A DNA stretch of 47,368 bases from Novosphingobium beihaiense (GTDB lineage: Bacteria > Pseudomonadota > Alphaproteobacteria > Sphingomonadales > Sphingomonadaceae), in NCBI RefSeq assembly GCF_022832375.1, contig NZ_JALHLG010000032.1, positions 1-47,368 on the forward strand, written 5' to 3'. A program made the translations under genes and the position numbers. Shown here piece by piece: positions 16,421 to 27,153 of the stretch. How positions within the stretch are numbered: position 1 is the stretch's first letter; every line of letters begins with the position of its first letter. Under the pieces are notes generated by a model that worked only from the letters and a program-made list of their open reading frames with translations, did no database searches and had not been told where the DNA came from.

Positions 16421-18160
16421 GTGATAAATACCGCCATCCAGCAGACAACCCATTCCCTGCCTACTGTCCTGCATCAGATTTCCAGGCTTCCACGCCAGAT
16501 CAAAGATGGAGCAATCCGATACGACGGCTTGTTCGACATCTTCCCTGAAAGCTACTGGTCGCGCTTCACCCTGTTGCACAGCGTCACGCTTCGCTGCCAC
16601 TTGAGCGGCCCAGCACGGTTGCGTCTGATCCGTCGCCAGGTCGATGGTTCAGACGCCGAGACGCTCTTATGCGACGTTGTCTGCAACGATGTTGAGGCAG
16701 TGCTATCCACCCCCCTTGCTGCTGTCGGCGCGGATGAAAGCTACCTGCTTCTGGAGGTCGTTCCCGAAGACGCATATCCAGAACCTCTTCTGTCTGCCAT
16801 ATGGGAAACCTCGCAACCGGCAGTGCGTACACCATGCGTCGGATTGACCATCACCACCTTCAATCGCGAACCGTTTCTTGTCGCCAACCTTACCCGGCTG
16901 CATGGACGCATGGCGGGCGGCCGCGCTATCGTCGTCAACCATGGCCCCCCTGGATTGGAAGCACGGCTGAAAGATCAATTGCCGGAAAACCCTGCGATAC
17001 GCTGGATCGACCAAGAAAACAGTGGGGGTGCTGGCGGCTTCACGCGCGGCATGATGGAACATCGAACTGCTGGCGACATCACACATGTGCTGCTGATGGA
17101 CGACGACATCGATCTACCCGAAGATATCATCGAGAGGACAACGGCAATCCTGTCCTACTCTCACCCCGAAGTGTGTCTTGGCGGCGCCATGTTCGACTAT
17201 CACCATCGCAACCGCCTATTCAGTGCGGGCGACATGCTACTACCTGGCGGTTTCGCAATCGGCCACGTTGCCCCACCCGAGGGTTGCGACATCTCGACGC
17301 CCGAAGGAGTGGACTTCCTCGCACGCGTACATCGTCCCGACTTCAACGGGTGGTGGTGCTTTGCGTTTCCCCTCCAGGCGCTCGACTGGGTCGGACTGCC
17401 GATGCCTTGTTTTATCCGCGGCGATGACGTCGAATTCGGCTACCGCTTGAAGCGAGCCGGTATGCCCACGTTGGGCTGGCCGGGGCTGGCAGTATGGCAC
17501 ATGCCCTTCGCGGACAAATCGGCCCCCTGGCATATGTTCTATGATCGCCGGAACAGCCTTTTCGCTAACGCGCGCCATCGCCGTGTCGGCAGACTGGCCG
17601 CGATCAGCAAACTGGTCGGAGGCTTTGCCCACCATCTGCTCCGCTACGATTACGATCGTGTCCAGGCGATGACACTGGGCATTGCCGCCTTTAACATGGG
17701 AGCGTCCAAAATGGCCAATTGGAGCCACCGCGACCACGCGATGATGATTGCCACAACTTCGACAATGCAAATCCAGGATATAGACACAGCCGAAACCCTT
17801 CTCTCCACGGCGCAATTACTCAAACCGCAGCATACTTCAGGATTGCTGCGTTCTCTGCGCATGGTTGGTCGCATGATACTCGACCTCACCGGCCTCCCGA
17901 CCGGCAAACCGACGGCATACCGCCTGGCTCCAGGCACAATCTGGCGTCCTGATTTCACGCGCCGTCCTGCACTGGTGATCGAAAGCGATACTCAAGGCCG
18001 CACCGCACGCATCTACCGGCGCAATCCTGCGGAAAGCCGCCGGGCAACACTGCGCTGCATCAAAGCCCTCTTTGGCATGGTGCTACACTTTCACCAACAC
18101 GTTCCCCAAGGCTTTCCATCTCCGCGCCAATCCACTTCAAGCATGAATTCTGGGGATTAA
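16421..18160 (+). CDS. GlfT2-like galactofuranosyltransferase (GT2 family), first copy
   Basis: 579 residues from a GTG at 16421; the start is uncertain. An N-terminal beta-sandwich-like region (about 1-125) precedes a GT-A domain: LTITTFNREPFLVANL, ENSGGAGGFTRGM, the metal-binding DDD in HVLLMDDDIDLPE, FNGWWCFAFP, FIRGDDVEFGYRLKRAG with the likely catalytic Asp, and VWHMPFADKSAPWHMFYDRRN. This matches mycobacterial GlfT2, which polymerises galactofuranose from UDP-Galf. The adjacent glf and a second related transferase support the substrate. The C-terminal tail is shorter than that of the second copy, so the two probably have different acceptors or linkages. Confidence 0.8.
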   Translation: MINTAIQQTTHSLPTVLHQISRLPRQIKDGAIRYDGLFDIFPESYWSRFTLLHSVTLRCHLSGPARLRLIRRQVDGSDAETLLCDVVCNDVEAVLSTPLAAVGADESYLLLEVVPEDAYPEPLLSAIWETSQPAVRTPCVGLTITTFNREPFLVANLTRLHGRMAGGRAIVVNHGPPGLEARLKDQLPENPAIRWIDQENSGGAGGFTRGMMEHRTAGDITHVLLMDDDIDLPEDIIERTTAILSYSHPEVCLGGAMFDYHHRNRLFSAGDMLLPGGFAIGHVAPPEGCDISTPEGVDFLARVHRPDFNGWWCFAFPLQALDWVGLPMPCFIRGDDVEFGYRLKRAGMPTLGWPGLAVWHMPFADKSAPWHMFYDRRNSLFANARHRRVGRLAAISKLVGGFAHHLLRYDYDRVQAMTLGIAAFNMGASKMANWSHRDHAMMIATTSTMQIQDIDTAETLLSTAQLLKPQHTSGLLRSLRMVGRMILDLTGLPTGKPTAYRLAPGTIWRPDFTRRPALVIESDTQGRTARIYRRNPAESRRATLRCIKALFGMVLHFHQHVPQGFPSPRQSTSSMNSGD

Positions 18161-18314
18161 CCGAATGCCACCCGGACAATGCACATGCGAAATATGTCAT
18201 TGTTTCGTATCAAGTCTTTGATATTACCTTATGCCGTTTATCCGCATAGCCACCATTCTAGATGGCTTTTCCCTCGGCCTCGCGCCACTTTCAAGTTTCA
18301 GACAGGGCTTCTGA

Positions 18315-19439
<1,125 letters not shown>

Positions 19440-19444
19440 CACCT

Positions 19445-21391
19445 ATGCCGCATTCTTTGGGTGCCCCAGCAGTCTACGCTCCCTTCTTCCCAATCAACCT
19501 TCAGCCGCTCGAAGTACGCCTCCCCCTATACTTCGAGGGTAAGCCGCCCTCAATCGCTAACGGTTGCCCGCTAGTGCTGGGTGGTCATCCCCTGACCGTC
19601 GATGGAGCGATGAGTTCGCTTTACGATCGCGAGGTCTTCGGCGCGACAAGAGAAGAGCATTTTCGTCTGCGCCTGCAAATAAAAGGTTCGGCCGAAATCG
19701 CCCTGCTGCATACCGACCACACCGGACATCGCCGCGTAGTTGCAACTGCGCACAGTGGCGGTGGTAAAGATGTCTACCGCTACCCAGGCAACTATCTGAT
19801 CTCCGACGCCACAGTCGATCCCTATCGGGACGAGCACGAGGTCACGATACCCTTCAACCTCGTCACGGCCGATAGCGGCGCAGGCCGTTGGAGCTTCATG
19901 GTGACGCCGCTGTTCGGCGCAGTCGAAGTACTTGCGGCAGAATGGGAAATCGGTGCAGCGCCGCTGCGTGAGATCTGCCCGGCCTTCGTCATCTGCACCT
20001 TCAACCGCGTTGCCCAGTTGCAGGCTAATCTTGCCACTCTGAGCGGCATCCTTGATGCCGAAACCTCAGACTGGCGTGTAATCGTCGTTGACAATGCGCG
20101 TACATTCACAGTGCAGGCTAGCCTCGCGACTGACCGCATCCAAGTGATTGCGCAGAAGAACGTTGGTGGCGCCGGCGGTTTCGGACGCGGCATCCACATT
20201 GCGTTGGACACTGATGCGACGAGCCACATCGTCTTGCTCGACGACGACGCAGATATCGACGCAGTGTCGATCGCACGCATGCTCAATATCTTCCGCTTCC
20301 AGGCGCAAGAAGAAGACTTCATCGGCGGTGTGCAGATGGACGTCTACGATCCGCTCAAACTGGCCGATGCCAGTGCCTACTGGCGGGCTGATCGCTTTGA
20401 GACGGTGGAGGCGCGCATGCCCCCCTCGCGCCTTGATTCCCCCGAAGGCAAGAACGCGCTGGCTCGCAACATGTACACCAACTTCAACGGGTGGTGGCTG
20501 TTCGGTGGCAGCAAGACTGCATTCCTGCGCAACGGCATGCCTCTCCCGATCTTCGTCCACCTCGACGACGTCGACTACGGCGTGCGCGCAGATATCGCCG
20601 GTCGGCGGACTTGGACAGTACCAGGCATCGCAGTTTGGCACGAACCCTACTATGCTAAGGTCGAAGGCTGGTTCGCCTTCTATAATATCCGCAACGAGTT
20701 GATCCGTCTCAGTGGGCATCTGCCACGAATGATCGGCTCGATGATCGACGAAGGTTATATCAAGAAGGCAAAACCACAACGCGCACTAAGCAAGCGACTT
20801 AAGCGGGTCGAAAAACAGTTGCAGGCTCGCTTCCGCAACTTCATCAGCACCAACCAATATGGTTCTGCCTATCTCTTGAGCATGGCGGTAGAACGCTTCT
20901 TGGACGGCCCAGCGCCCTTCCGTACGGAAGATTTTGACGCTGTTCACCAACAGGTTATGGCCCAGTACAAGCGGTTCAACCAGAATTACCGCAAGCTGGA
21001 CCGCCTTCCGGTAGGCCGCATGGCGGCCACACCAAGCACCGCCGCAAGCAAGATTTACCGCTTCGTTCAGCGCCGGACCTTCAACGGTCACAAACTGCCT
21101 CAGCTCAAGTCCAGCCCATTTCGCCGCCTTGTGGTGTTTCCGGAACGCATGGACATCAGCTGGACCGGCATACCGCTACAGTCTGATTTCGCGTATACTG
21201 ATCCTGATAATGGTTCGCTGCATTACTTCGGCTTTAATCCGGATGTTTACGGCGAAATCAGCGAACACTTCAACAAAGTGATCAAGCGCTACATTCGCGA
21301 GTGCGGACGAGTAGGCCCTCAATGGGCTGACGCCTACGACGACATCATCTCGCGCGAGTACTGGAACAAGCTGATCGCCAGTTTCGATTAA
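19445..21391 (+). CDS. GlfT2-like galactofuranosyltransferase (GT2 family), second copy
   Basis: 648 residues, close to the 637 of mycobacterial GlfT2. An N-terminal beta-sandwich (about 1-175) is followed by the GT-A core: FVICTFNRVAQLQANL, NVGGAGGFGRGIH, the DDD of VLLDDDADIDAVS, FNGWWLFGGS, FVHLDDVDYGVRADIAG and VWHEPYYAKVEGWFAFYNIRNE. A long helical C-terminal region follows. The start is 5 bp after the glf stop, so the two are translationally close. Probably the main polymerising enzyme, with the first copy as initiator or linkage partner, by analogy with GlfT1/GlfT2; that division of labour is inferred. Confidence 0.85.
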   Translation: MPHSLGAPAVYAPFFPINLQPLEVRLPLYFEGKPPSIANGCPLVLGGHPLTVDGAMSSLYDREVFGATREEHFRLRLQIKGSAEIALLHTDHTGHRRVVATAHSGGGKDVYRYPGNYLISDATVDPYRDEHEVTIPFNLVTADSGAGRWSFMVTPLFGAVEVLAAEWEIGAAPLREICPAFVICTFNRVAQLQANLATLSGILDAETSDWRVIVVDNARTFTVQASLATDRIQVIAQKNVGGAGGFGRGIHIALDTDATSHIVLLDDDADIDAVSIARMLNIFRFQAQEEDFIGGVQMDVYDPLKLADASAYWRADRFETVEARMPPSRLDSPEGKNALARNMYTNFNGWWLFGGSKTAFLRNGMPLPIFVHLDDVDYGVRADIAGRRTWTVPGIAVWHEPYYAKVEGWFAFYNIRNELIRLSGHLPRMIGSMIDEGYIKKAKPQRALSKRLKRVEKQLQARFRNFISTNQYGSAYLLSMAVERFLDGPAPFRTEDFDAVHQQVMAQYKRFNQNYRKLDRLPVGRMAATPSTAASKIYRFVQRRTFNGHKLPQLKSSPFRRLVVFPERMDISWTGIPLQSDFAYTDPDNGSLHYFGFNPDVYGEISEHFNKVIKRYIRECGRVGPQWADAYDDIISREYWNKLIASFD

Positions 21392-21399
21392 TATATAAG

Positions 21400-21433
21400 A
21401 GGTCTGGTCGGCGTTAATTCGCCCGCCAGACCT
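21400..21433. terminator. Bidirectional terminator between convergent genes
   Basis: AGGTCTGG pairs with CCAGACCT, with an inner stem GGCG/CGCC around the loop ttaatt. On the plus strand TTCC follows; on the minus strand the hairpin is followed by a T/A-rich run. It overlaps the last codons of the minus-strand beta-helix gene. Confidence 0.65.
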
Positions 21434-22727
21434 TTCCATCACAAGCTATGAAGCTGCGTTCCCGACCGCCGCCGCGGTTAATCTCCTGGCGCCAGTGCAT
21501 AATTGGCTCAGCCAAGTCGGTAACAAACGCCATGGAACCAGCGCTCGCCTCATTGCAGGCCGGCAGGGTAGCAACAGTGCTGCCTTCAATCTTAACTCTA
21601 CGTGCCGTTACCTCGCCCTGAGCATCGATGCTTGCAAGGTCTGCAGTATCTGCGGCATTGCGCAAGCGTAGCAAAGTGCCGGAAGGCGCATTGTCACTGG
21701 CACGGCGGATCGTAATCGTATCATTGCCATTGGCCAATTGTCCTCCGGCAAAGATCGTCCCTGCAAAGGATGGCGAATTGGAGAACACGATACCAGCAGC
21801 TACTGGACACCCCTTTGGATGCGCATCACGCGGGCACGCTGGATCTCCCGGCGCGCCATAGTAGGTCGTCTGAATGTCCACCGGAATGTGCGCAGCATTA
21901 ACAACCAAACCCTCAGCCGCGTTCTGTATGACCACCCCCTTGCCCCATGCCCCGGTGGTGCGCTGGAGTAGAATGCCCTGCATTCCAGAACCTTGGTATG
22001 GCCCGCCTGCGCCTCCGCCAGTCAATAACATACCGATGAGACCTGCTCCACCACCTGCAACCTTGGCATCAGCAGAAGACACATCCACATTGAGGTCTAT
22101 CTCGAAGGGCTTGTAAATACCCGCTCCGATCCGGTCCGCAGCATGGACGTTCTGGACCAGATTGAGCACTTCTTGGATGTTGCCCCCATCGGTATTTCCA
22201 TTGCTGTCGGCCCCCATGTATCCGAGAACTTGTGACGCTGCTCCATGTGCGGGGCCTATCAGTTCCTGCGCCCAGCCTTGGGTGGTGTTCGCCCTGCCTT
22301 GGGGGTGCGGCAGATCACGCCAAATCTGCCAAGGGCCTGCACTGGTGTTGTATCCGTTGGTCAGGGTATGATTGAAACCATCCAACCCCTCCGCACCTGG
22401 CCCAGCAAAGGTAGCATACGATGAACTGCGAATACTGATCGATCTCGGTACGTTCTGCAGAGGATTACGCGAAAGTTTATACTGGCCAGCGGGAATCACA
22501 ATTTCACCGCCTGCTCCGGCTGCTTCAATGGCGCGTGCCAGAGCAGGTGCGCTATCCTTAAGCCCCTTGTTATCCGCCCCGTAATCGGAAATGTCGACTA
22601 TCGCCGCAGAGGCGGTAGCTACAGACGACGGACGAGTGGCTACCTCCCCACTACGATCCTCTGCAACGGCAGAAACAGCAGGCACTATCATCAAACAGGC
22701 AATCAGAAGGTGAGCAGTCCTTAGCAT
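21414..22727 (-). CDS. Secreted pectate-lyase-like (right-handed beta-helix) protein
   Basis: 437 residues with a signal peptide (MLRTAHLLIACLMIVPAVSAVAE). After it comes the opening segment of the pectate-lyase-3/tailspike fold: DISDYGADNKGLKDSAPALA and GGEIVIPAGQYKLSR (about 45-85). Glycine- and asparagine-rich beta-helix-like sequence follows. The C-terminal 60 residues (LPACNEASAGSMAFVTD ... SFIACDGKVWRAN) resemble, from memory, the end segment of many phage tail proteins in related bacteria. No other phage genes are nearby. As a secreted product at the end of the kps export operon, it may cut or bind the capsule. Catalytic residues cannot be assigned, and a structural role is possible. 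Confidence 0.6.
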   Translation of the reverse strand: MLRTAHLLIACLMIVPAVSAVAEDRSGEVATRPSSVATASAAIVDISDYGADNKGLKDSAPALARAIEAAGAGGEIVIPAGQYKLSRNPLQNVPRSISIRSSSYATFAGPGAEGLDGFNHTLTNGYNTSAGPWQIWRDLPHPQGRANTTQGWAQELIGPAHGAASQVLGYMGADSNGNTDGGNIQEVLNLVQNVHAADRIGAGIYKPFEIDLNVDVSSADAKVAGGGAGLIGMLLTGGGAGGPYQGSGMQGILLQRTTGAWGKGVVIQNAAEGLVVNAAHIPVDIQTTYYGAPGDPACPRDAHPKGCPVAAGIVFSNSPSFAGTIFAGGQLANGNDTITIRRASDNAPSGTLLRLRNAADTADLASIDAQGEVTARRVKIEGSTVATLPACNEASAGSMAFVTDLAEPIMHWRQEINRGGGRERSFIACDGKVWRAN

Positions 22728-22868
22728 AGCGGCTCCACATTTGCAGAAAGGCCTTGGTCGAGAAGATCCTGATCCTTCTGACAGTTACCCCCCTAGAAGA
22801 AGCTACTTTCCTGTCCGATAGTTTCGGACGGATCGCCATTCAGAAGATAGCGATCCGTCTTAGACATC

Positions 22869-23534
22869 TCAGCCGAAGGCACTCTCATGGAAGCAAATGC
22901 CTTCCTCTATATCCTCGAAACGATGGAGTTCGCCTCCACGTACGACATAGACCAGATTGCAGTTTTCTCGGATGAAATGCATCTCGTGCGTGATGATCAC
23001 CATCGTCTTGTGCTTGCGCCGCTCCAGAAGTTCGGTGCGACTTTTTTCCTGAAAGTGCTTGTCTCCGACGGCGATGACCTCGTCAATAATCAAGCAGTCA
23101 AAGTCGATCGCCATGGAAATTGCGAAAGCGAGCCTTGCCCGCATGCCTGAGGAATAACTCCGAACTGGCTCTCGAAGAAAATGGCCCAATTCAGAAAAAT
23201 CTTGAACGAAAGGATAAAGCTCTTTGGCGTTTTCCCCATAAACACGACAGATGAACTTGAAGTTATCATATCCAGTCAAGCTTGATTGGAAACCGCCCAC
23301 GAAGCCCATCGGCCACGATATGCTCATTCCCCGCGTAATCTTGCCACGCGTCGGCTCTTCAGCTCCACTGACGATTCGCACCAGTGTCGATTTGCCAGCG
23401 CCGTTAGGGCCGAGCACGCCGATCTTGTCGCCTGGCTGGATCGTCAATGAGACATTATCCAACACACGGTGTGGCCCTACACGCGTGCGATAAATTTTCG
23501 TGATATTCTCAAGAATGATCGGACCTGGCGTCAT
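22869..23534 (-). CDS. kpsT: Capsule ABC transporter ATP-binding protein
   Basis: 221 residues, normal for KpsT. It powers export of the lipid-linked capsule across the inner membrane. Walker A is GVLGPNGAGKST (about 36-47), the signature motif is SYSSGMRARLAFA, Walker B is CLIIDEVIAVGD, and the switch His is in VIITHEMHF. It overlaps kpsM by 4 bp (ATGA). The beta-helix gene follows after 141 bp. Confidence 0.94.
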   Translation of the reverse strand: MTPGPIILENITKIYRTRVGPHRVLDNVSLTIQPGDKIGVLGPNGAGKSTLVRIVSGAEEPTRGKITRGMSISWPMGFVGGFQSSLTGYDNFKFICRVYGENAKELYPFVQDFSELGHFLREPVRSYSSGMRARLAFAISMAIDFDCLIIDEVIAVGDKHFQEKSRTELLERRKHKTMVIITHEMHFIRENCNLVYVVRGGELHRFEDIEEGICFHESAFG

Positions 23535-24313
23535 TCCGGGGTGATCTCCCTCGCGATCTTACGCAATTGCGCCAGCCCTAACACTGTCAACACCGTATTT
23601 ACGGTAACTAAATAGCCGACATCATAATGGGCGTGAAACTTCGAACCGAAGAACCCCTCACGTACAATCTCCACTCCATTGACCATCGGCAGGTAGAGCG
23701 CCAGCTTCTGTAACGCTGTTGGTAGAGCATCTACTTGGAATGCCGCCCCGGATAGCGGTACCAGCAGATACTGCGCTGGATGCCACAGCTTCTCAACGAA
23801 TTCGTGCTCTTCAGAAAGGGCCCCTGCAAGGGTTGCAAGACCTACCCCGAACCATGCAAGCAGCCCCCAACCGGCAATGACTTCCGCAAGGTTCTCGGGC
23901 CAAGTTATATCGTCCGATACCATGCCGAAAATAAATGATACAACTACGAAAGATGCTGTTGCGCCAATAATCTCGAGAAGCAAGCGCGACATATAGATAT
24001 CAATCGGCTTAATATTGCGGTGGTACAATAAAGAAAGGTTAGGCTCGATCGCACCGATTGTACGAAACCCCATATTGCGCCACAGCAGAATACTAGAATA
24101 ACCCGTGACGGCAAAAGCAACAATTGGAAGTGAAGAGCCATGGACAGCATGGAATGCCGACCACAGCGCAGCCACGCCAACCGTGAACATCATCGGCTCC
24201 ACGAATAACCACAGAAAGCCAATGTTGTGGCGTCCGTAACGGGTCAACACCTCTCGCATGAGCAGGGCGTGAATCACCCTGCCCTGAACGCGTGTGGAGC
24301 TGATTAAGCTCAT
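23531..24313 (-). CDS. kpsM: Capsule ABC transporter permease
   Basis: 260 residues from the ATG at 24313, whose ATGA overlaps the kpsE stop; the frame is open further upstream but inside kpsE. Six hydrophobic segments are visible, and the family segment LLMREVLTRYGRHNIGFLWLFVEP is at the N-terminus. The partner ATPase gene overlaps its end. It forms the inner-membrane channel for lipid-linked polysaccharide. Confidence 0.92.
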   Translation of the reverse strand: MSLISSTRVQGRVIHALLMREVLTRYGRHNIGFLWLFVEPMMFTVGVAALWSAFHAVHGSSLPIVAFAVTGYSSILLWRNMGFRTIGAIEPNLSLLYHRNIKPIDIYMSRLLLEIIGATASFVVVSFIFGMVSDDITWPENLAEVIAGWGLLAWFGVGLATLAGALSEEHEFVEKLWHPAQYLLVPLSGAAFQVDALPTALQKLALYLPMVNGVEIVREGFFGSKFHAHYDVGYLVTVNTVLTVLGLAQLRKIAREITPE

Positions 24314-25452
24314 TCCATATGGTCCCTCACGCTGGCAAGCAGCATGGAGAGAATGCCCCACGCCATCAACCCCATGATCAGCGTCGCGAAAATACCCCGT
24401 AGCCGATGCGGCTCCAGCGCGTCATCAGGAAGACCTGGCTGCACGATACGCTCAACGTAAGCCTGCTGGCGCCGTGCATCGAGACGCGCTTCCTCAAGTG
24501 CACTCAATGTAGCGGCCAACTGCTTGTCAGCGAACTTCTGGTCTAACTGCAAACGTTGGTATTCTACCGCCGCATGCGAAAGCGAGCTGCCATTCCCATC
24601 GCCGCCAGCTGCTTTGGCCGTTTCGACGGCGATCGACTTTTTAAGCCCAGCAATACGTGCATCGAGCGCCCCAAGTTCAGAACTATCACTTGCTAAAGCA
24701 CGAATTTGGTCTCGCTGGATGCGGGCAGCAATCAATTCGTCCTGTAACTTGGAAACCATTTGTAATTGGAGGCCTGCCTGTTTTTCAGGATCTACAAGCT
24801 TTGCATTGTCCCGGTAGCGCGCCAGCGCGCGCGATGTCTGGGCCACCAGATTGCGCGCACGTTTAACTTCTTTGGATGCCGAGGCGACAAGATCCGTCTG
24901 CGCGCGCGTATTGAGGTGGTTAACCAGCTCTTCGGCTCTACTTAGCAACGCCTCGTTAAATACTTTGGCATCGCGGGCCGTGTAGGCTCTCACCTGCAAT
25001 GTGGTGATCGATGTAGATGTCTCATTGCGAACAGACACCTTATTGGAGAAATACTGATATAGCGCCTCGAAAGAACCATCAAAACCCAGCGGATTGAAGC
25101 GATTGAACAATGATATTCGGGGTGAGCTATAAGCCTTCTCAACAACCCCATTACGGTCTATATCTCGCAATGCATCTCGAGACTGAAGGTAATCGTTTGC
25201 CGCGTATATTTCTTCGCCAGAACTAGAATAGCCAACAGACTTAAGCAAAACACCAAAATTGCTCGCCTCAGATTTGTTAGGACTGCGGACAACAAATCGC
25301 GATTCCGAGATGTAAACGTCACTTGCAAAAAAACCAAAGTAGACGATTGCCAGAATCGTGGGCAGTGAGACACAGAAGTGAAAAAGAACTCCTACTCCGG
25401 AAAATTTCTTCAAAAAAACCTTATACATACTCTGCATCGCAATTCTTTTCAC
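24310..25452 (-). CDS. kpsE: Capsule export inner-membrane protein (KpsE-like, PCP family)
   Basis: 380 residues from a GTG at 25452; ATGs at 25437 and 25428 are alternatives. The polysaccharide co-polymerase layout is complete: an N-terminal membrane helix (about 20-45), a periplasmic Wzz-like domain beginning YISESRFVVRSPN, a long coiled coil (about 180-345, with ARNLVAQTSRALARYRDNAK), and a second helix near the C-terminus (GIFATLIMGLMAWGILSMLL). It links the ABC transporter to the outer-membrane exporter. It is the second gene of the minus-strand export operon, 59 bp after kpsD. Confidence 0.88.
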   Translation of the reverse strand: MKRIAMQSMYKVFLKKFSGVGVLFHFCVSLPTILAIVYFGFFASDVYISESRFVVRSPNKSEASNFGVLLKSVGYSSSGEEIYAANDYLQSRDALRDIDRNGVVEKAYSSPRISLFNRFNPLGFDGSFEALYQYFSNKVSVRNETSTSITTLQVRAYTARDAKVFNEALLSRAEELVNHLNTRAQTDLVASASKEVKRARNLVAQTSRALARYRDNAKLVDPEKQAGLQLQMVSKLQDELIAARIQRDQIRALASDSSELGALDARIAGLKKSIAVETAKAAGGDGNGSSLSHAAVEYQRLQLDQKFADKQLAATLSALEEARLDARRQQAYVERIVQPGLPDDALEPHRLRGIFATLIMGLMAWGILSMLLASVRDHME

Positions 25453-25511
25453 GCAGTCAGAGTATCATCACCCTGAGCTAAGCCAGATAGGGGGGAGTCA
25501 GAGGACAATTA

Positions 25512-26825
25512 TCAGAGTCCCGCTGCTTGTACGGTCACCAGCGGGTAGATTGCTGCTCCAATAATGTTCACAAACTTTTGCAAATCGGCCACAGGTGCAT
25601 TGGTCACATAAACAATATCCTGATCCTGAACCATAAAATGCTGCGCAGCGAAAAAGGTCGCTGGATCACGCAAGTCTGCACGGTAGATCACTGGAACCTT
25701 GCCGCTGGCATCAGTCAAACCGGAAAGATCTGCACCAGGCAAAACCGCAGCCATAGTCTGAGCGTCCTCTAGACGGAACACGAACAAACCGCCCGGATTG
25801 GCGCGGTCGTCACGCAGGCCACCGATGCGGCCTAATGCCTGAGCAAGGGTAATTCCTCGGGCCTCAAACTTGATCTCGTCATTGCGCCCAGTTGCACCAA
25901 GTACAGTAAAGCTTCGAGGCTGATAGCTGACCGTCAGAACATCACCTGGACGCAAATAGATGTTGTCCTTAGGAGAGCTAATCACTTGGTTCATGGGCAT
26001 TTGTATAGTACGCCCTTCCCGTGTGACTTCTAGACTAACCTTATCTACTGGTTCGCTGGGCCCGCCAGCTGCAGCGATAGCATCCAGCACGCGTTCTCCG
26101 CGTGAGGTCAAAGGCATTCGCATGCTGGCACGCACCTGCCCAACCACGGTCACCGCCGAAGCCTCGCCGCGGCGGCTAACAAGCACCTGTGGATTGTGCG
26201 CCTTTCCTTTAAGCCGGGCTACGATCTGCGCTGCTGCTTGCTGCGGGGTGAGTCCTAAAACCTGAATGTTGCCTGCAAACGGCACAGCAATGCGCCCTTG
26301 CTGGTCCACTTCAATTTCCGGCAACGCCACACCATGCTGCCCTCCGGTCGTGGCTGCCGCCGACGTTAAGGAGGCGGAAAAGGCGAACAGCACTGCGGGA
26401 GGGGCCTCAAAAATTGACACCTGCAGCACGTCGCCTGGCCCGATTACCGAACCGTAGGGGTGCCCCTCCCCAAAGGTAGTGCCGAAACTCTCCGGAACTG
26501 TTGCAGCCGCTAATTTTTTAGCGATCTGGGAATTGATCCCAAGCAACAGGGCTGTGCGACCATTGATATGATCACCGCGCGCGACTTTTTTGATCCGGCC
26601 AAGCGATGGTCCATCCCCACCCATGGCAATATTGCCTGCGCAGCCTGCGAGAGCTGTCGACATGCCCATGAGAAGAATCGCACTGATACCAGTCCTTGTC
26701 AGCAAAAGACTACCTAGCCGCCTTCCCTTCCCTTGCGAAGGAGCTGCCAGCTGACTGACAAGCTGCGATCTCGCCGACCGCGCTGATTTCACCGCTGCCA
26801 CGTCAGCACCGAGATGAGCTTTCAT
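25512..26825 (-). CDS. kpsD: Polysaccharide export outer-membrane lipoprotein (Wza/KpsD-like)
   Basis: 437 residues. A lipobox LAGC (Cys62) follows a hydrophobic stretch but lies unusually far from the annotated start, so the true start may be further in, possibly a GTG or TTG. The poly_export domain begins at GHPYGSVIGPGDVLQVSIFE (about 120-139), continues with EIEVDQQGRIAVPFAGNIQV, and SLBB-like domains follow (VTVVGQVRASMRMPL, YLRPGDVLTVSY). It forms the outer-membrane exit for the capsule. It is shorter than E. coli KpsD and more like Wza-type exporters. First gene of the export operon. Confidence 0.87.
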   Translation of the reverse strand: MKAHLGADVAAVKSARSARSQLVSQLAAPSQGKGRRLGSLLLTRTGISAILLMGMSTALAGCAGNIAMGGDGPSLGRIKKVARGDHINGRTALLLGINSQIAKKLAAATVPESFGTTFGEGHPYGSVIGPGDVLQVSIFEAPPAVLFAFSASLTSAAATTGGQHGVALPEIEVDQQGRIAVPFAGNIQVLGLTPQQAAAQIVARLKGKAHNPQVLVSRRGEASAVTVVGQVRASMRMPLTSRGERVLDAIAAAGGPSEPVDKVSLEVTREGRTIQMPMNQVISSPKDNIYLRPGDVLTVSYQPRSFTVLGATGRNDEIKFEARGITLAQALGRIGGLRDDRANPGGLFVFRLEDAQTMAAVLPGADLSGLTDASGKVPVIYRADLRDPATFFAAQHFMVQDQDIVYVTNAPVADLQKFVNIIGAAIYPLVTVQAAGL

Positions 26826-27153
26826 GCCGTCGACCTAGCGGAGAGCTTAAATTCAAGCAAGACCTCCATATTCGGCCTGAAATAGCCCTCTACACACCTA
26901 TCTATGCCAAATGTTTCGACGACGGACAAAGGATGAGCTCGTCCGCACCTCTCCTGTCCAAACAGGAGCGCATGCATGAGGCCTTCCGAAGGAAGGTCCG
27001 CTTTCCTCGACTTTTCGGCCATTCCATCAACAAAAATAGCGGCCTGATAGCGGGCGTTCGTTCACGCCAGATCTTATCCACGGGACCAGCCGAAGCTCAC
27101 CCGGCGCCAAGGAAATCATTCAAGTTTTGCACAATCTGCCCTGATCCCGGTCC
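26826..27153. other. Intergenic region upstream of the capsule export operon
   Basis: A 328-bp gap with no gene, containing the presumed kpsD promoter on the minus strand; no convincing -35/-10 pair was identified. It holds two perfect short hairpins, CTCCTGT-ccaa-ACAGGAG (26951-26968) and CCTTCC-gaa-GGAAGG (26982-26996), which would lie in or near the 5' leader. Confidence 0.5.

Noticed and set aside
6278..16469. The 14-mer cctgcctactgtcc occurs at 6278-6291 and 16456-16469
   Set aside because: A few shared 14-mers are expected by chance in a window of this size, and the flanks do not match.
21414..22727. Prophage inferred from the phage-tail-like C-terminus
   Set aside because: No other phage genes, integrase or attachment sites nearby, and the protein has a signal peptide unlike a tail protein.
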